Source: CAZDAW01 sp964503685 (GTDB taxonomy: Bacteria; Chloroflexota; Anaerolineae; Anaerolineales; Anaerolineaceae). From it: a stretch of DNA of 64,000 nucleotides. The position numbers and the translations under genes were made by a program. A model generated the notes under the pieces. That model did not search any database, had not been told where the DNA came from, and worked only from the letters and a program-made list of their open reading frames with translations. This document shows, one piece after another, positions 37,965 through 47,010 of the stretch (position 1 is its first letter; each line of letters opens with the position of its first letter). Where the stretch lies: assembly GCA_964503685.1 (NCBI GenBank), contig CAZDAW010000004.1, positions 1 to 64,000 of the forward strand. The letters run 5' to 3'.

Positions 37965-38389
37965 AAATCGGCGCCATGCTTGGAGATATATTTAGTTCAT
38001 TATTCAAAAAACCGATCACTGAACAATATCCCTTTGAACGAAGAGAAGCTCCCCCCCACTTCCGTGGGAAACTTGTTTGGGATCCCAATAAGTGCACAGG
38101 TTGCGGCCTGTGCATGAAAGATTGCCCATCAGATGCCATCGAGGTTATCACTATCGATAGGGCAAACAAACGATTCGTCATGCGCTACAACATCGATCGC
38201 TGCACCTATTGTGCGCAATGCGTACAAAACTGTCGTTTCGACTGCCTGGAAATGTCCGACGACCAATGGGAGCTGGCATCCACAACCAGAGAACCCTTCA
38301 CCGTTTACTATGGGAGAGAAGAAGATATCCAGAAAATCCTGGAACAACTTAATCAGAAAGAACCTGAAGCAGTTAAAATTGAAGGTTAA
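37961..38389 (+). CDS. Two-[4Fe-4S] ferredoxin-like subunit (NuoI/MbhN-like)
   Basis: 142 aa. Two cluster motifs: CTGCGLCMKDCPSD and CTYCAQCVQNCRFDC. It should accept electrons from or give them to soluble ferredoxin. The start overlaps the previous stop (ATGA). An additional Cys in the second motif (RFDC) is beyond the eight ligands. Confidence 0.9.
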   Translation: MKIGAMLGDIFSSLFKKPITEQYPFERREAPPHFRGKLVWDPNKCTGCGLCMKDCPSDAIEVITIDRANKRFVMRYNIDRCTYCAQCVQNCRFDCLEMSDDQWELASTTREPFTVYYGREEDIQKILEQLNQKEPEAVKIEG

Positions 38390-38885
38390 CCATCCACCCC
38401 GCGTGGCTGTTCTCGGCATGGGCAATGAACTCAACGGAGATGACGCCGCCGGGGTCATGGTTGCCCGAGAATTGAAAGCTGAACTTAATGAAAATCCCGC
38501 CCGGCTGGTAATCGACGCTGGCCCGGCTCCGGAAAATTTTACTGGAACATTACGCCGCTTTAAACCAGATTTACTCATTCTGGTTGACGCGGCGCAACTG
38601 CGCCAGCCGTCTGGAACAATCTCGTGCGTCGATTGGCGCGAAACAAGGGATTTCAGCGCATCGACTCACAGTCTGCCTCCGCTGGTTCTTTCACAATATC
38701 TGACAGAAGAATTGGGGTGTGAGATATTGCTGGTCGGCATTCAGGCAAAAAACACCGAAGCAGGAAGTCCAATTTCTCCCCCGGTTCAAAAAGCAATAAC
38801 CAGGGTGACAAAGGAATTGGGTCAATTGCTACTGACAACTATATCAAATTCGGCTTCCAAGTCAGATGAATGCCTGCAAAAATAA
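38379..38885 (+). CDS. [NiFe]-hydrogenase maturation protease (HycI/HyaD family)
   Basis: 168 aa from TTG 38379, overlapping the ferredoxin gene by 11 bp; ATG 38311 or GTG 38403 are alternatives. Motifs are GMGNELNGDDAAGVMVA (family GxGN-x-L-x-x-DD), the Asp in LILVDAAQ and the His in STHSLPP; the nickel-binding trio of HycI corresponds to the Asp of DD, this Asp and this His. It removes the C-terminal tail of the large subunit after Ni insertion. The other Hyp maturation proteins are not in the window. Confidence 0.85.
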   Translation: MKVNHPPRVAVLGMGNELNGDDAAGVMVARELKAELNENPARLVIDAGPAPENFTGTLRRFKPDLLILVDAAQLRQPSGTISCVDWRETRDFSASTHSLPPLVLSQYLTEELGCEILLVGIQAKNTEAGSPISPPVQKAITRVTKELGQLLLTTISNSASKSDECLQK

Positions 38886-38909
38886 ACAATAATCGAATAT
38901 TTTTTATGT

Positions 38910-39000
38910 TATAATCACTTCAGTCCTCCCCGCTAGGCAAGGATGGACGTAGGTGGTATCCCGCATCCCCGATGGTTTTTTAGCCATGGGGATATTTTAT
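38910..39000 (+). ncRNA. Short structured leader or small RNA ending in a terminator, before the CDF gene
   Basis: TATAAT at 38910-38915 predicts a transcript starting near 38922. About 45 nt rich in short complementary pieces (GTCC/GGAC, GGAT/ATCC) precede a hairpin (ATCCCC 38965-38970 and ATGG 38972-38975 with CCAT 38984-38987 and GGGGAT 38988-38993) followed by ATTTTATTATTT. The gene downstream exports metal ions, so a metal riboswitch is conceivable, but I could not fit the czcD/NiCo or yybP consensus. It might be a free-standing small RNA. Confidence 0.4.
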
Positions 39001-39115
39001 TATTTGACAATATAGAGTTGGGATAAGCTCCGATCATTTAGCCTAAGAACTTATCCAAAAAACAAAAAGATATGTTTTCGGATAAATCCTTAAATTTAGT
39101 GAGGCTAAGAGAAAC

Positions 39116-40024
39116 ATGGAGTATTCAATAACACAAGCGGCAAACAGGGAGAAAAGAGAAGCAGCATTAAGTTCGGTTGTAGCAGCAGTGGGGTTGACGA
39201 CGTTCAAAATTGTAGTGGGTATCATGACAGGCAGCCTGGGCATTCTCGCCGAAGCGGCGCATTCAGGTTTGGACCTGGTCGCTGCATTAATTACATTCTT
39301 CTCCGTTCGACTTTCAGGAAAACCTGCCGACAAACAACACCAATACGGGCATGGGAAGATTGAAAATCTATCCGCATTAGCTGAGACGCTATTGCTTCTG
39401 TTGACCTGTGCATGGATTATCTACGAATCAATCCAGCGCCTTTTTTTCAAGGAAGTCGAGGTCGATGCTTCCATCTGGGCTTTCATTGTGATGTTTACTT
39501 CAATTATCATCGACTTTACCCGTTCTCGGGTGCTGGCCAGGGCGGCAAAAAAGCACAACAGCCAGGCGCTGGAAGCAGACGCCCTGCATTTCAGCACTGA
39601 TATTTGGAGTTCGTCGGTTGTCATTTTGGGATTAATCGGAATTCAGATTGCGTCTGCCTTTCCAAATTTGGGGTTCTTAAAACACACTGACGCCATCGCC
39701 GCTTTAGGAGTAGCCTTTATTGTCATTTACGTCAGTTATCAGTTGGGCAAGCGGACAATCATGGCGCTTCTGGATACTGCCCCTGAAGGATTGGAAATTA
39801 AGATTAAAACCGCTGTCGAGACGATTCCAGGCGTCATTGATTGCCATCAGATACGCGCCCGTTATTCCGGCCCATCCCTCTTTGTTGATGTACACGTTCT
39901 TCTGGACCGCAGCCAAACGTTGGAAGAAGCGCATCGGATGACCGAGGTTATTGAAAAGGCGATCGAAAACATCTCCCCCGGCTGCGATGTAACAGTGCAT
40001 CCAGAACCCAGTTCACTCCTATAG
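39116..40024 (+). CDS. Cation diffusion facilitator (CDF) metal exporter
   Basis: 302 aa with six membrane helices and a cytoplasmic C-terminal domain (from ~215). Metal ligands are seen in helix 2 (AEAAHSGLDL) and helix 5 (DALHFSTDIW), the HxxxD pairs of FieF/ZitB-type Zn/Fe/Mn exporters. HQYGHGKIENL is the histidine-rich family signature. ATG 39116; no clear SD. Metal specificity cannot be told. Monocistronic, with its own terminator. Confidence 0.88.
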   Translation: MEYSITQAANREKREAALSSVVAAVGLTTFKIVVGIMTGSLGILAEAAHSGLDLVAALITFFSVRLSGKPADKQHQYGHGKIENLSALAETLLLLLTCAWIIYESIQRLFFKEVEVDASIWAFIVMFTSIIIDFTRSRVLARAAKKHNSQALEADALHFSTDIWSSSVVILGLIGIQIASAFPNLGFLKHTDAIAALGVAFIVIYVSYQLGKRTIMALLDTAPEGLEIKIKTAVETIPGVIDCHQIRARYSGPSLFVDVHVLLDRSQTLEEAHRMTEVIEKAIENISPGCDVTVHPEPSSLL

Positions 40025-40061
40025 ATTAATTACCGGAAGCGAAATTTCATAAATCAATGCT

Positions 40062-40112
40062 AAAAGCAGAGAGCAGTATGCGGGTTCTTTGCATATTGCT
40101 TTCTGCTTTTTT
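40062..40112 (+). terminator. Rho-independent terminator of the CDF gene
   Basis: AAAGCAGAGAGCAGTATGC-type arm (40063-40081) pairs with 40091-40109 with a few mismatches, followed by a T-run (to 40112). It overlaps the 3' end of the converging pseudogene. Confidence 0.75.
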
Positions 40113-40715
40113 AATCAGCGCCGGGCGTTTTCAGAGTCGTCCCGGCCAACATTTCAATCATTTCCAAAACAGCCAGGGTATCCAAACCTGCCATGCCATT
40201 TTCCAACATGGCGTTAAATAACTGGGCAGCGACCGTCCCTGAAGACAACGGCGCGCCATACTGCCGGGCTGTTTCAATAATGATATCCGAATCGTTTGCC
40301 TGCATAGAGGCTTTGAACCCTGGATTGTGGTTACCGGCGGACAAACGCTGCGGTTTATTATCCAGCGTCCAGTACTGTGCTGCTCCTTCTTTGATAGCCT
40401 CTATAACTTTTGCGGATCAACGCCGGCTTTTTGAGAAAAAAACAGCAGTACGCCCATCGCCGCCATTCGCGCGGCGACCATGATCAGGTTGGCAGCCCTG
40501 GCAACCTGGACAGCGCCAGAATCCCCCATCAGTATAAATTTCTTTCCTGTTGCCTTAAGAACTGGCAACACTGTATCGAAAGTTTCCTGTGATCCGCCTG
40601 CCATGATGGTCAACGTTCTCTGAATGGCGTCAAGTTCACCGCCGCTGACCGACGCTTCTAAAAGAGAATCATTGAGAAAATCAGATAAAATGGCAGCAAA
40701 ATATTCTATATCCAA
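40111..40715 (-). pseudogene. Remnant of a 3-hydroxyisobutyrate-dehydrogenase-like gene
   Basis: Two adjoining minus-strand frames together encode the C-terminal two thirds of a beta-hydroxyacid dehydrogenase: EASVSGGELDAIQRTLTIMAGG, GDSGAVQVARAANLIM, then after a frame change VIEAIKEGAAQYWTLD and NPGFKASMQANDSDIII. The change of frame happens at about 40397-40405 (an A-run, CCGCAAAAGTTATAG on the minus strand) where the first frame meets TAG. The N-terminal NAD-binding Rossmann part (GxGxxG) is missing. The gene is therefore truncated and frameshifted and cannot make a working enzyme. Confidence 0.85.
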
Positions 40716-40847
40716 TTACGCATTATCCAATATAATTGTTATTAAAATGTTGCGACAGAAATCTCACCACCAACATAAGTATAAAAAAGACACCAGGAAT
40801 ACAATTATAGTGGGAATCATATTACAACAATAATCTGATACGGTCCT

Positions 40848-41690
40848 ATGACAGAACGAACCATTCTTGTTAACGAAAACGAATTAATCTTTAAACTGAT
40901 GCAAGATGTTAACCTTGCGATGGTACGTATTCCTGCAGGAGAATTTGTGATGGGCAGCGATCGTAAATTCGACCCGGAACTTGATGAGCGCGAAACGCCC
41001 ATTCACATCTGCCGCCTGCCCGACTATTGGATTGGAAAATACCCGGTAACCAACCTGCAATACAAAGCTTTCATCGAAGCTACCGGCAGAATGGCGCCAG
41101 AATATTGGATTGACGGCAAAATACCCACTGGCAAACAACATCACCCGGTTACGGGGGTTAAATATTTCAACGCTCTGGCATTTTGCGAATGTCTATCCAA
41201 TCTGGTGGGCGTTCATATCGTGCTGCCGACAGAGGCAGAATGGGAGAAAGCTGCCCGCGGTGTTGATGGACGCATTTGGCCTTGGGGAAACCATCCACCC
41301 AATTCATCATTGTGTAACTTTAACAGCAAAATGGATGATACGACCCCTGTAGGAAAATACAGCCCCCAGGGTGACAGTCCTTATGGGTGCGCCGATATGT
41401 CTGGAAATGTCTGGGAATGGACAGCCAATGTATTCAAACCGTACCCATTCAAGAATGAAATAACGAGCGAAGACCTGGACATCACCGCTCATCATGTCCT
41501 TCGCGGTGGGGCATTCTTTGTCTTTCGCTGGCTAACGCGTTGCGCAGTGCGGGCATTCGATATTCCTGGTAACTTTTGGTGGGAAGGAATTGGATTCAGG
41601 ATTGCCACATCGCGTAGATCGATTGCGGCGCCCATTCCAGCGCCTGGTGAAACAGATAGCGCGCCAGCCAGCCAGGATGCCTTAAAATAA
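40848..41690 (+). CDS. SUMF1/FGE-sulfatase-fold protein, probably not a formylglycine synthase
   Basis: 280 aa without a signal peptide. Family motifs: MVRIPAGEFVMGSD, YWIGKYPVTNLQYKAFIEATG, LPTEAEWEKAARG, YGCADMSGNVWEWTANV and HVLRGGAFF. In real formylglycine-generating enzymes the segment after RGG carries the two catalytic Cys (SxxCxxxYCxRYR); here it reads RGGAFFVFRWLTRCAVRAFD with a single Cys in another position. So it is more likely a binding or EgtB/PvdO-like relative. No sulfatase is nearby. The preceding 132 bp hold no recognised signal, and no SD is seen before ATG 40848. Confidence 0.82.
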   Translation: MTERTILVNENELIFKLMQDVNLAMVRIPAGEFVMGSDRKFDPELDERETPIHICRLPDYWIGKYPVTNLQYKAFIEATGRMAPEYWIDGKIPTGKQHHPVTGVKYFNALAFCECLSNLVGVHIVLPTEAEWEKAARGVDGRIWPWGNHPPNSSLCNFNSKMDDTTPVGKYSPQGDSPYGCADMSGNVWEWTANVFKPYPFKNEITSEDLDITAHHVLRGGAFFVFRWLTRCAVRAFDIPGNFWWEGIGFRIATSRRSIAAPIPAPGETDSAPASQDALK

Positions 41691-41760
41691 CCGCCTGTGC
41701 ATCATATTCTACTAAAACCTGCATTTATCTTATTACAGAAATACAGAAAGAGGTCATTAT

Positions 41761-42498
41761 ATGTCACGCGATATCGGATATGAATTTTTCGAGCAATCAA
41801 AGTACCCCAGACTCAGTCCGCCAGATCAATCCAAGGACATGCCATTACCGCCGATCCAACTGGATTACGATCATTCAGTAACACCCATTGCCCTCCCAGA
41901 TGCAGCCGAATTGCACCTTGATCCTGTCGATCTGCACCAACTCATTAAAAACCGCAGAACACTGCGCAAGTATTCTGAGCGGACATTAACACTGAAAGAG
42001 TTAGCTTTCCTGTTATGGTGTACACAGGGCGTTGAGGAAATCACGGAGAGGCCGGTAACATATCGAACCGTACCCTCCGCCGGAGCGCGCCATCCTTTTG
42101 AAACTTATGCGCTGGTGAACCGTGTTGAAGGGTTAAAACCAGGCGTTTACCGTTACCTTGCGCTTGAACATCAATTGGTTGGTTATCTATTTGAAGATGA
42201 TCTGGCCGAAAAACTGACGGATGCCTGCCGCAATCAAAATCAAGTAAAAAACAGCGCGGTTACATTCTTCTGGTGCGCCATCCCTTACCGGACAACCTGG
42301 CGCTACAGCGAACGAGGTTACCGCTACATATTACTGGATGCTGGGCATGTCTGTCAGAATCTATATATCGCCGCTGAAGCCTTGAAATGCGGTGTGTGCG
42401 CGATCGGCGCTTATGACGATGACGCCGTCAACAGCATACTAAAACTAGATGGTGAAAGCCAGATGATTCTATACATCGCTACCGTGGGCAAAAAGTGA
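41761..42498 (+). CDS. SagB-type nitroreductase-fold oxidoreductase
   Basis: 245 aa, FMN-dependent nitroreductase fold of the SagB/ThcOx group: LIKNRRTLRKYSERTLTLKELAFLLWCTQGV, RTVPSAGARHPFETY and LDAGHVCQNLYIAAEALKCGVCAIGAYDD. SagB proteins oxidise azoline rings in thiazole/oxazole-modified peptides, but no YcaO, precursor peptide or other partner is adjacent, so it may do something else. ATG 41761 follows SD AGAGGT. The stop overlaps the start of the following peptidase gene. Confidence 0.82.
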   Translation: MSRDIGYEFFEQSKYPRLSPPDQSKDMPLPPIQLDYDHSVTPIALPDAAELHLDPVDLHQLIKNRRTLRKYSERTLTLKELAFLLWCTQGVEEITERPVTYRTVPSAGARHPFETYALVNRVEGLKPGVYRYLALEHQLVGYLFEDDLAEKLTDACRNQNQVKNSAVTFFWCAIPYRTTWRYSERGYRYILLDAGHVCQNLYIAAEALKCGVCAIGAYDDDAVNSILKLDGESQMILYIATVGKK

Positions 42499-43529
42499 GT
42501 TCATCGGTTAAACCATCCAACCAACATACATCAATATTCAATAATCGAAAAATGCTATTGCTGATAACTGGCGGCCTGGTTCTGTTGCTGGCAATTGCCA
42601 TACCGTTGGAGCATTGGTTATTGGTTAAAATGCTGGGAACTCCGACGCCATCGGCAGCCACTGCTTCAGACAAGATGATGCCGTTTACACTGACTCCACA
42701 ATCAGTTTCCACTGAAATCACAGTGAATACGGTGACTGTAACAGCAACCCAGACCCTGGAAATCCCTGCGACCCAGACGCCCGCACCCACTTCGACCGGG
42801 TCGCCCACCGCCGAACCAGCCCCGGTGCCGGAAGTTTCCACCATCGGATATTCTGTAGCCGGGCGCGCATTGGAAGTCTTTGCTTTTGGCAGCGGCGTCG
42901 ATAAACGAATGATCATTGCAGGGATTCACGGCGGATATGAATGGAATACAATTGCTCTGGCGGATGAACTGATCACTTATGTGACTGAGCATGTTGATAT
43001 TATTCCACCCAATATCAGGTTATATGTTTTGCGTAATATGAATCCGGATGGCGAAGCGCGCGACCACTGGCTGGATGGTCGCGCTAACGAAAACGGTGTG
43101 GACCTTAATCGTAATTTCCCTGCCCTCTGGGTTCCGGGATATGGAAAACCTGGCTGTTGGAATTACCGGCAATTGAGTTCCGGTGTTTCACCAGGATCGG
43201 AACCCGAAACGGCAGCCGTGATGAACTTCATCCTGGAAAACCAGATTTCCGCATTGATCAGCTATCATTCCGCCGCCTTGGGAATTTTTCCGGGCGGGCA
43301 GCCTCCCGACCCGGCTTCCAAAAGCCTGGCAAAAGCTGTCAGTCAGGTGAGCAATTATGCCTACCCGCCAGTTAATAATGGCTGCGAATATCACGGCCAG
43401 TTAATCGACTGGGCATCGATGAACAATATCGCCGCAGTAGATATTGAATTGACCAATCACAGCGACACAGACTTTAAACAGAACTTAAGGATACTTGAAG
43501 TATTTCTGAATTGGATCTACGAACAGTAA
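42495..43529 (+). CDS. Membrane-anchored M14-type zinc carboxypeptidase
   Basis: 344 aa from GTG 42495, overlapping the preceding stop. One membrane helix (MLLLITGGLVLLLAIAIPL) and a Thr/Pro-rich linker (~60-110) place the catalytic domain outside. M14 zinc ligands: HxxE in AGIHGGYEWNT and His in ISYHSAALG; the catalytic Glu is in VDIELTNH. The Arg/Asn pair appears as NRNFPALW. This resembles bacterial gamma-D-glutamyl-meso-DAP or murein peptide amidase-like M14 enzymes. The substrate, peptide or peptidoglycan stem, is not determined. Confidence 0.85.
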   Translation: MSSSVKPSNQHTSIFNNRKMLLLITGGLVLLLAIAIPLEHWLLVKMLGTPTPSAATASDKMMPFTLTPQSVSTEITVNTVTVTATQTLEIPATQTPAPTSTGSPTAEPAPVPEVSTIGYSVAGRALEVFAFGSGVDKRMIIAGIHGGYEWNTIALADELITYVTEHVDIIPPNIRLYVLRNMNPDGEARDHWLDGRANENGVDLNRNFPALWVPGYGKPGCWNYRQLSSGVSPGSEPETAAVMNFILENQISALISYHSAALGIFPGGQPPDPASKSLAKAVSQVSNYAYPPVNNGCEYHGQLIDWASMNNIAAVDIELTNHSDTDFKQNLRILEVFLNWIYEQ

Positions 43530-43540
43530 GAATTATTACG

Positions 43541-45034
43541 ATGGTGAAATTAATTAAAAAGCTATTTTCGATCACCGAGATATTGATATTTCTGACTGGC
43601 TGTACATTCTCCACGCAGCCAGCATCTAATAACAATAGACCAAGAATCGAATTCAAAGAATGTCAGTTATCAGCACAGGGTATTCCAACGCACGTGCCCG
43701 CCGAATGCATCGATCTGCAGGTCTATGAAGATCAACCCAATCAAACCGGAAGACGGATCAACCTCAGGGTCGCCAAAATACCCGCCGTCAGCCGCAGCCC
43801 AAAACCTGATCCACTGGTAATCCTTGCCGGAGGGCCCGGTCAGGCAGCTACAGAAACCTACGTATTGCTCTCCGCCGCGTTTGAGCAAATTCATCAAAAG
43901 CGCGATATCATTCTGGTTGATCAGCGCGGCGCCGGAAAATCCAGCCCGCTCCATTGCAGTGAACAGACATCAAATACAACAAACCTCTCCAATGAACCTA
44001 CCGATCTGGAGCAGGCGATCAACATGCAGTTCTGTCTGAAACACCTTGAAGCTGACCCAAGGCTTTACACCACACCTATAGCAATGATGGACCTCGATCA
44101 GGTTAGAGCCACTCTGGGCTATGATCAAATAAATCTTTACGGTGTTTCTTATGGAACGAGGGCAGCTCTGGTCTATCTCAGAATGTACCCCGAAAGAGTA
44201 CGCGCTATCATCCTCGACGGCGTTGTTCCAATGGATTGGTTAATCGGCCCCGATACTGCCGCAGACGCCCAGAACAGTCTGGAACTGATCCTGAAACGTT
44301 GCGCCAACGATCCTGTTTGCCAAAACGCATTCCCCAATTTAGAAAAGAAATTCGATTCGTTGCTGACGGCGCTTGAAAAGGCCCCTGTCGAAGTCGAGTT
44401 CCCTGATCCATTAACGGGTCAAAATATCATAGTGAAGTTGACGCGCAGCAAGGCTGCTGATGCAATCCGCCTGCTGTCATACACAGAAGAAACCGCATCG
44501 ATCATTCCCCTGCTTATCCATGATGCGCAAACATCAGGAAACTATCAACGCCTCGCCGCTCAATACCGAATGGTCACCCAGGATTTAAATAACAGCATCA
44601 GCGACGGAATGTACTTATCCGTCATCTGCTCTGAAGACACACCCTTCTTCCCCACACAAATAGCGCCAAACAATGATACTTATATTGCCGATATGACGCC
44701 GCGCCTCCAACAAATGTGCAAATCCTGGGTCAGGGCAGAATTACCGGCAGGCTATCACGATCCTGTCCATTCCGACGTACCCGTTTTAATGCTGTCAGGT
44801 GAAGCGGATCCGATTACCCCACCTTCAAACGCTGAACATGCTGCCCAAACGTTGCCTAATTCGCGGCAACTGGTTGCTGCCGGACAGGGCCACAACGTCA
44901 TCTATCGTGGGTGCATCCCCAAAATTGCGGCCAGTTTTATCGAAAAGGGTGACGTTAAAGATCTGGACACAGACTGCCTCAATGACCTCAAGCCATTGCC
45001 CTTCTTCACAGGCCTCACCGGGCCTACGCCATGA
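43541..45034 (+). CDS. Lipoprotein alpha/beta hydrolase (TAP-like, S33 prolyl-aminopeptidase family)
   Basis: 497 aa. The ATG at 43541 begins a short signal with lipobox (LIFLTGC), so it should be lipid-anchored. Alpha/beta-hydrolase features: oxyanion loop LVILAGGPGQAATE, LVDQRGAGKSSPL, nucleophile Ser in GVSYGTRAAL, Asp in SGEADPITPP and His in GQGHNVIYRG; the C-terminal part matches the TAP-like domain. Such enzymes often release N-terminal residues from peptides. It follows the M14 gene closely (11 bp). Confidence 0.85.
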   Translation: MVKLIKKLFSITEILIFLTGCTFSTQPASNNNRPRIEFKECQLSAQGIPTHVPAECIDLQVYEDQPNQTGRRINLRVAKIPAVSRSPKPDPLVILAGGPGQAATETYVLLSAAFEQIHQKRDIILVDQRGAGKSSPLHCSEQTSNTTNLSNEPTDLEQAINMQFCLKHLEADPRLYTTPIAMMDLDQVRATLGYDQINLYGVSYGTRAALVYLRMYPERVRAIILDGVVPMDWLIGPDTAADAQNSLELILKRCANDPVCQNAFPNLEKKFDSLLTALEKAPVEVEFPDPLTGQNIIVKLTRSKAADAIRLLSYTEETASIIPLLIHDAQTSGNYQRLAAQYRMVTQDLNNSISDGMYLSVICSEDTPFFPTQIAPNNDTYIADMTPRLQQMCKSWVRAELPAGYHDPVHSDVPVLMLSGEADPITPPSNAEHAAQTLPNSRQLVAAGQGHNVIYRGCIPKIAASFIEKGDVKDLDTDCLNDLKPLPFFTGLTGPTP

Positions 45035-45070
45035 TTTTTTGTTCATCGAATATTGGGAATTCAAATCATC

Positions 45071-45802
45071 ATGATTGAAGTTAATAATCTCCATAAATCA
45101 TTTGGCCGCATTGAGGCGCTGAGAGGCATCACTTTCACTGCTGCGGACGGTCAGATCACTGGCTTGTTGGGCCCCAACGGAGCCGGGAAGACCACAACAT
45201 TGCGCATTCTGTACACTATTCTCCGCCCCGATAAAGGTTCAGCCAGCGTGGACGGTTACAATGTGCTCACCCAGACTCTTGATGTCCAGCGCAACATCGG
45301 AGCTTTACCCGATAACCACGGTCTGTACCCCCGTCTGACCGCGCGTGAGAACATCCGTTATTATGGACAATTGCACGGCCTTAATGCAAAGATGCTCGAC
45401 AATGAAATTGAACATCTTATCAAACTGCTGGACATGCAAGACATTGCAGATCGACGAACAGCCGGGTTTTCATCCGGCGAACGGCTTAAAGTTGCCATCG
45501 CCCGCGCCCTGGTGCACGAGCCCAAAAACGTTCTGCTGGACGAACCCACCAATGGCCTGGATGTACTCAGTACACGGGCGATGCGGGCTTTTATCAACCG
45601 GCTGCGCGATGAAGGCCGCTGTGTGCTTTTTTCCAGCCATATCATGCAAGAAGTTTCCGCCCTCTGCGAACATATAGTGATCATCGCCCAGGGTCAGGTC
45701 GTTGCCATAGGTACGCCTGACCAGATTAAAGAAGCGACCGGAAAAACCAATCTGGAAGATGCCTTTGTAACAGCCATTGGGAACGAGGAGGGACTGGAAT
45801 AA
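45071..45802 (+). CDS. ABC transporter ATP-binding protein (NatA-like)
   Basis: 243 aa. Walker A GPNGAGKTT, Walker B NVLLDEPTNGLD, H-loop SSHIMQEV. The signature motif reads FSSGERLKVAIARAL rather than LSGGQ, a variant seen in some NatA-type proteins. ATG 45071 is chosen; an upstream TTG has no SD. It overlaps the permease start (TAATG), so the two form one exporter, perhaps for Na+ or small molecules; substrate unknown. Confidence 0.9.
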   Translation: MIEVNNLHKSFGRIEALRGITFTAADGQITGLLGPNGAGKTTTLRILYTILRPDKGSASVDGYNVLTQTLDVQRNIGALPDNHGLYPRLTARENIRYYGQLHGLNAKMLDNEIEHLIKLLDMQDIADRRTAGFSSGERLKVAIARALVHEPKNVLLDEPTNGLDVLSTRAMRAFINRLRDEGRCVLFSSHIMQEVSALCEHIVIIAQGQVVAIGTPDQIKEATGKTNLEDAFVTAIGNEEGLE

Positions 45803-46983
45803 TGCTTGCCCGTATCTGGGTCGTTTTTGTGAAAGAAGTGATTGATAATTTACGCGATCGGCGTTCGATATTCAGCGCCATACTCTCGCCATTGTTGGGG
45901 CCGGTAATCCTGTTGAGCATGATCATACTGGTCGGTAAAACGCTTTTTACCGATGTCAACGAGAAACCGTTGAAATTACCTGTTGTGGGGGCAGAAAACG
46001 CGCCAAATCTTGTCCAGTATCTGAAACAAAACGGCGTCGATATCCTTCCGGGCCCGGCCAACCCAGAAGCGCTGGTGCAGAGCGGCGACCTCAATCTTGT
46101 TCTGATCATCTCGCCGGAATATGGAGAAGCCTTTACCAATGGCGAATCTGCTCCACTCCGCATGATCATCGATAGTTCCCGCCAATCCGCCCTGGCGGAT
46201 ATCGAACGCGCCAGAACACTCATTTACAGTTATGGGGAACAAATCAGCGCTCTGAGGTTGATGGCGCGCGGTATTAATCCAATGATCACCAATCCAGTGA
46301 TCATTGAAAGGATCGACGTTGCCACACCACAAAGCCAGGTGTTGATTTTTCTGAACATGATGCCATATTTCATTATCCTGACCATCTTTGTTGGGGGAAT
46401 GTACGTCATCATCGACGCCACCGCCGGAGAACGCGAACGCGGTTCATTGGAGCCGCTGTTGATCAATCCGATCAAACGGATGGAATTAGTGCTGGGAAAG
46501 ATGGCAGCCTCATTGCCCTTTGCAATATTCACCTTAATCCTGACTCTTGCAGCTTTCAGCGTGGCTTTTAACCTGACGCCTCTGGAAGAATACGTCGGAT
46601 TCCAGATGACAATTGACATTTCTACGCTGTGGGGTATATTCTGGATCTCGCTTCCGATCATTTTCCTGGCATCCGCTTTACAAATGGTTGTTGCGTCTTT
46701 CACACGCAGCTTCAAAGAAGCACAGACCTATCTGCCTTTGCTGTCACTTATACCAGCAATGCCGGGTATTTTTCTGGCGTTTCTGCCAGTAAAACCCGGA
46801 CTATCTAACATGCTGATACCCACCTTCGGGCAACAATTACTGATCAACCAGTTGATGCGCGGCGAAACGCTGAATCCAATCAATCTGCTCGTATCAACTG
46901 CCGCCACGCTGGCGCTGACTGTTGCGCTGATTATCGTAGCTATCAAATTGTATCAGCGAGAAAAAATCTTGTTCTCCAAATAG
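45802..46983 (+). CDS. ABC-2 type permease (NatB-like)
   Basis: 393 aa. One N-terminal helix, a large extracytoplasmic loop (~55-180) and about five C-terminal helices. ATAGERERGSLEPLLINPIKRMELVLGKM is the typical ABC-2/NatB loop. Partner of the ATPase gene just before it. Confidence 0.88.
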   Translation: MLARIWVVFVKEVIDNLRDRRSIFSAILSPLLGPVILLSMIILVGKTLFTDVNEKPLKLPVVGAENAPNLVQYLKQNGVDILPGPANPEALVQSGDLNLVLIISPEYGEAFTNGESAPLRMIIDSSRQSALADIERARTLIYSYGEQISALRLMARGINPMITNPVIIERIDVATPQSQVLIFLNMMPYFIILTIFVGGMYVIIDATAGERERGSLEPLLINPIKRMELVLGKMAASLPFAIFTLILTLAAFSVAFNLTPLEEYVGFQMTIDISTLWGIFWISLPIIFLASALQMVVASFTRSFKEAQTYLPLLSLIPAMPGIFLAFLPVKPGLSNMLIPTFGQQLLINQLMRGETLNPINLLVSTAATLALTVALIIVAIKLYQREKILFSK

Positions 46984-47010
46984 ATCGGGACATCTGCTAT
47001 AATTCTAACC

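Noticed and set aside
30290..38389. NADH dehydrogenase (complex I) operon
   Set aside because: The large subunit has both CxxC pairs of a NiFe site and there is a linked maturation protease; NuoE, NuoF and NuoG are absent.
38933..38960. tRNA-like or guanidine/preQ1 riboswitch before the CDF gene
   Set aside because: No cloverleaf, no ACGR hairpins and no preQ1 pseudoknot pattern could be matched by eye.
40848..41690. Formylglycine-generating enzyme for sulfatases
   Set aside because: The two catalytic cysteines after the RGG motif are missing and no sulfatase is nearby.
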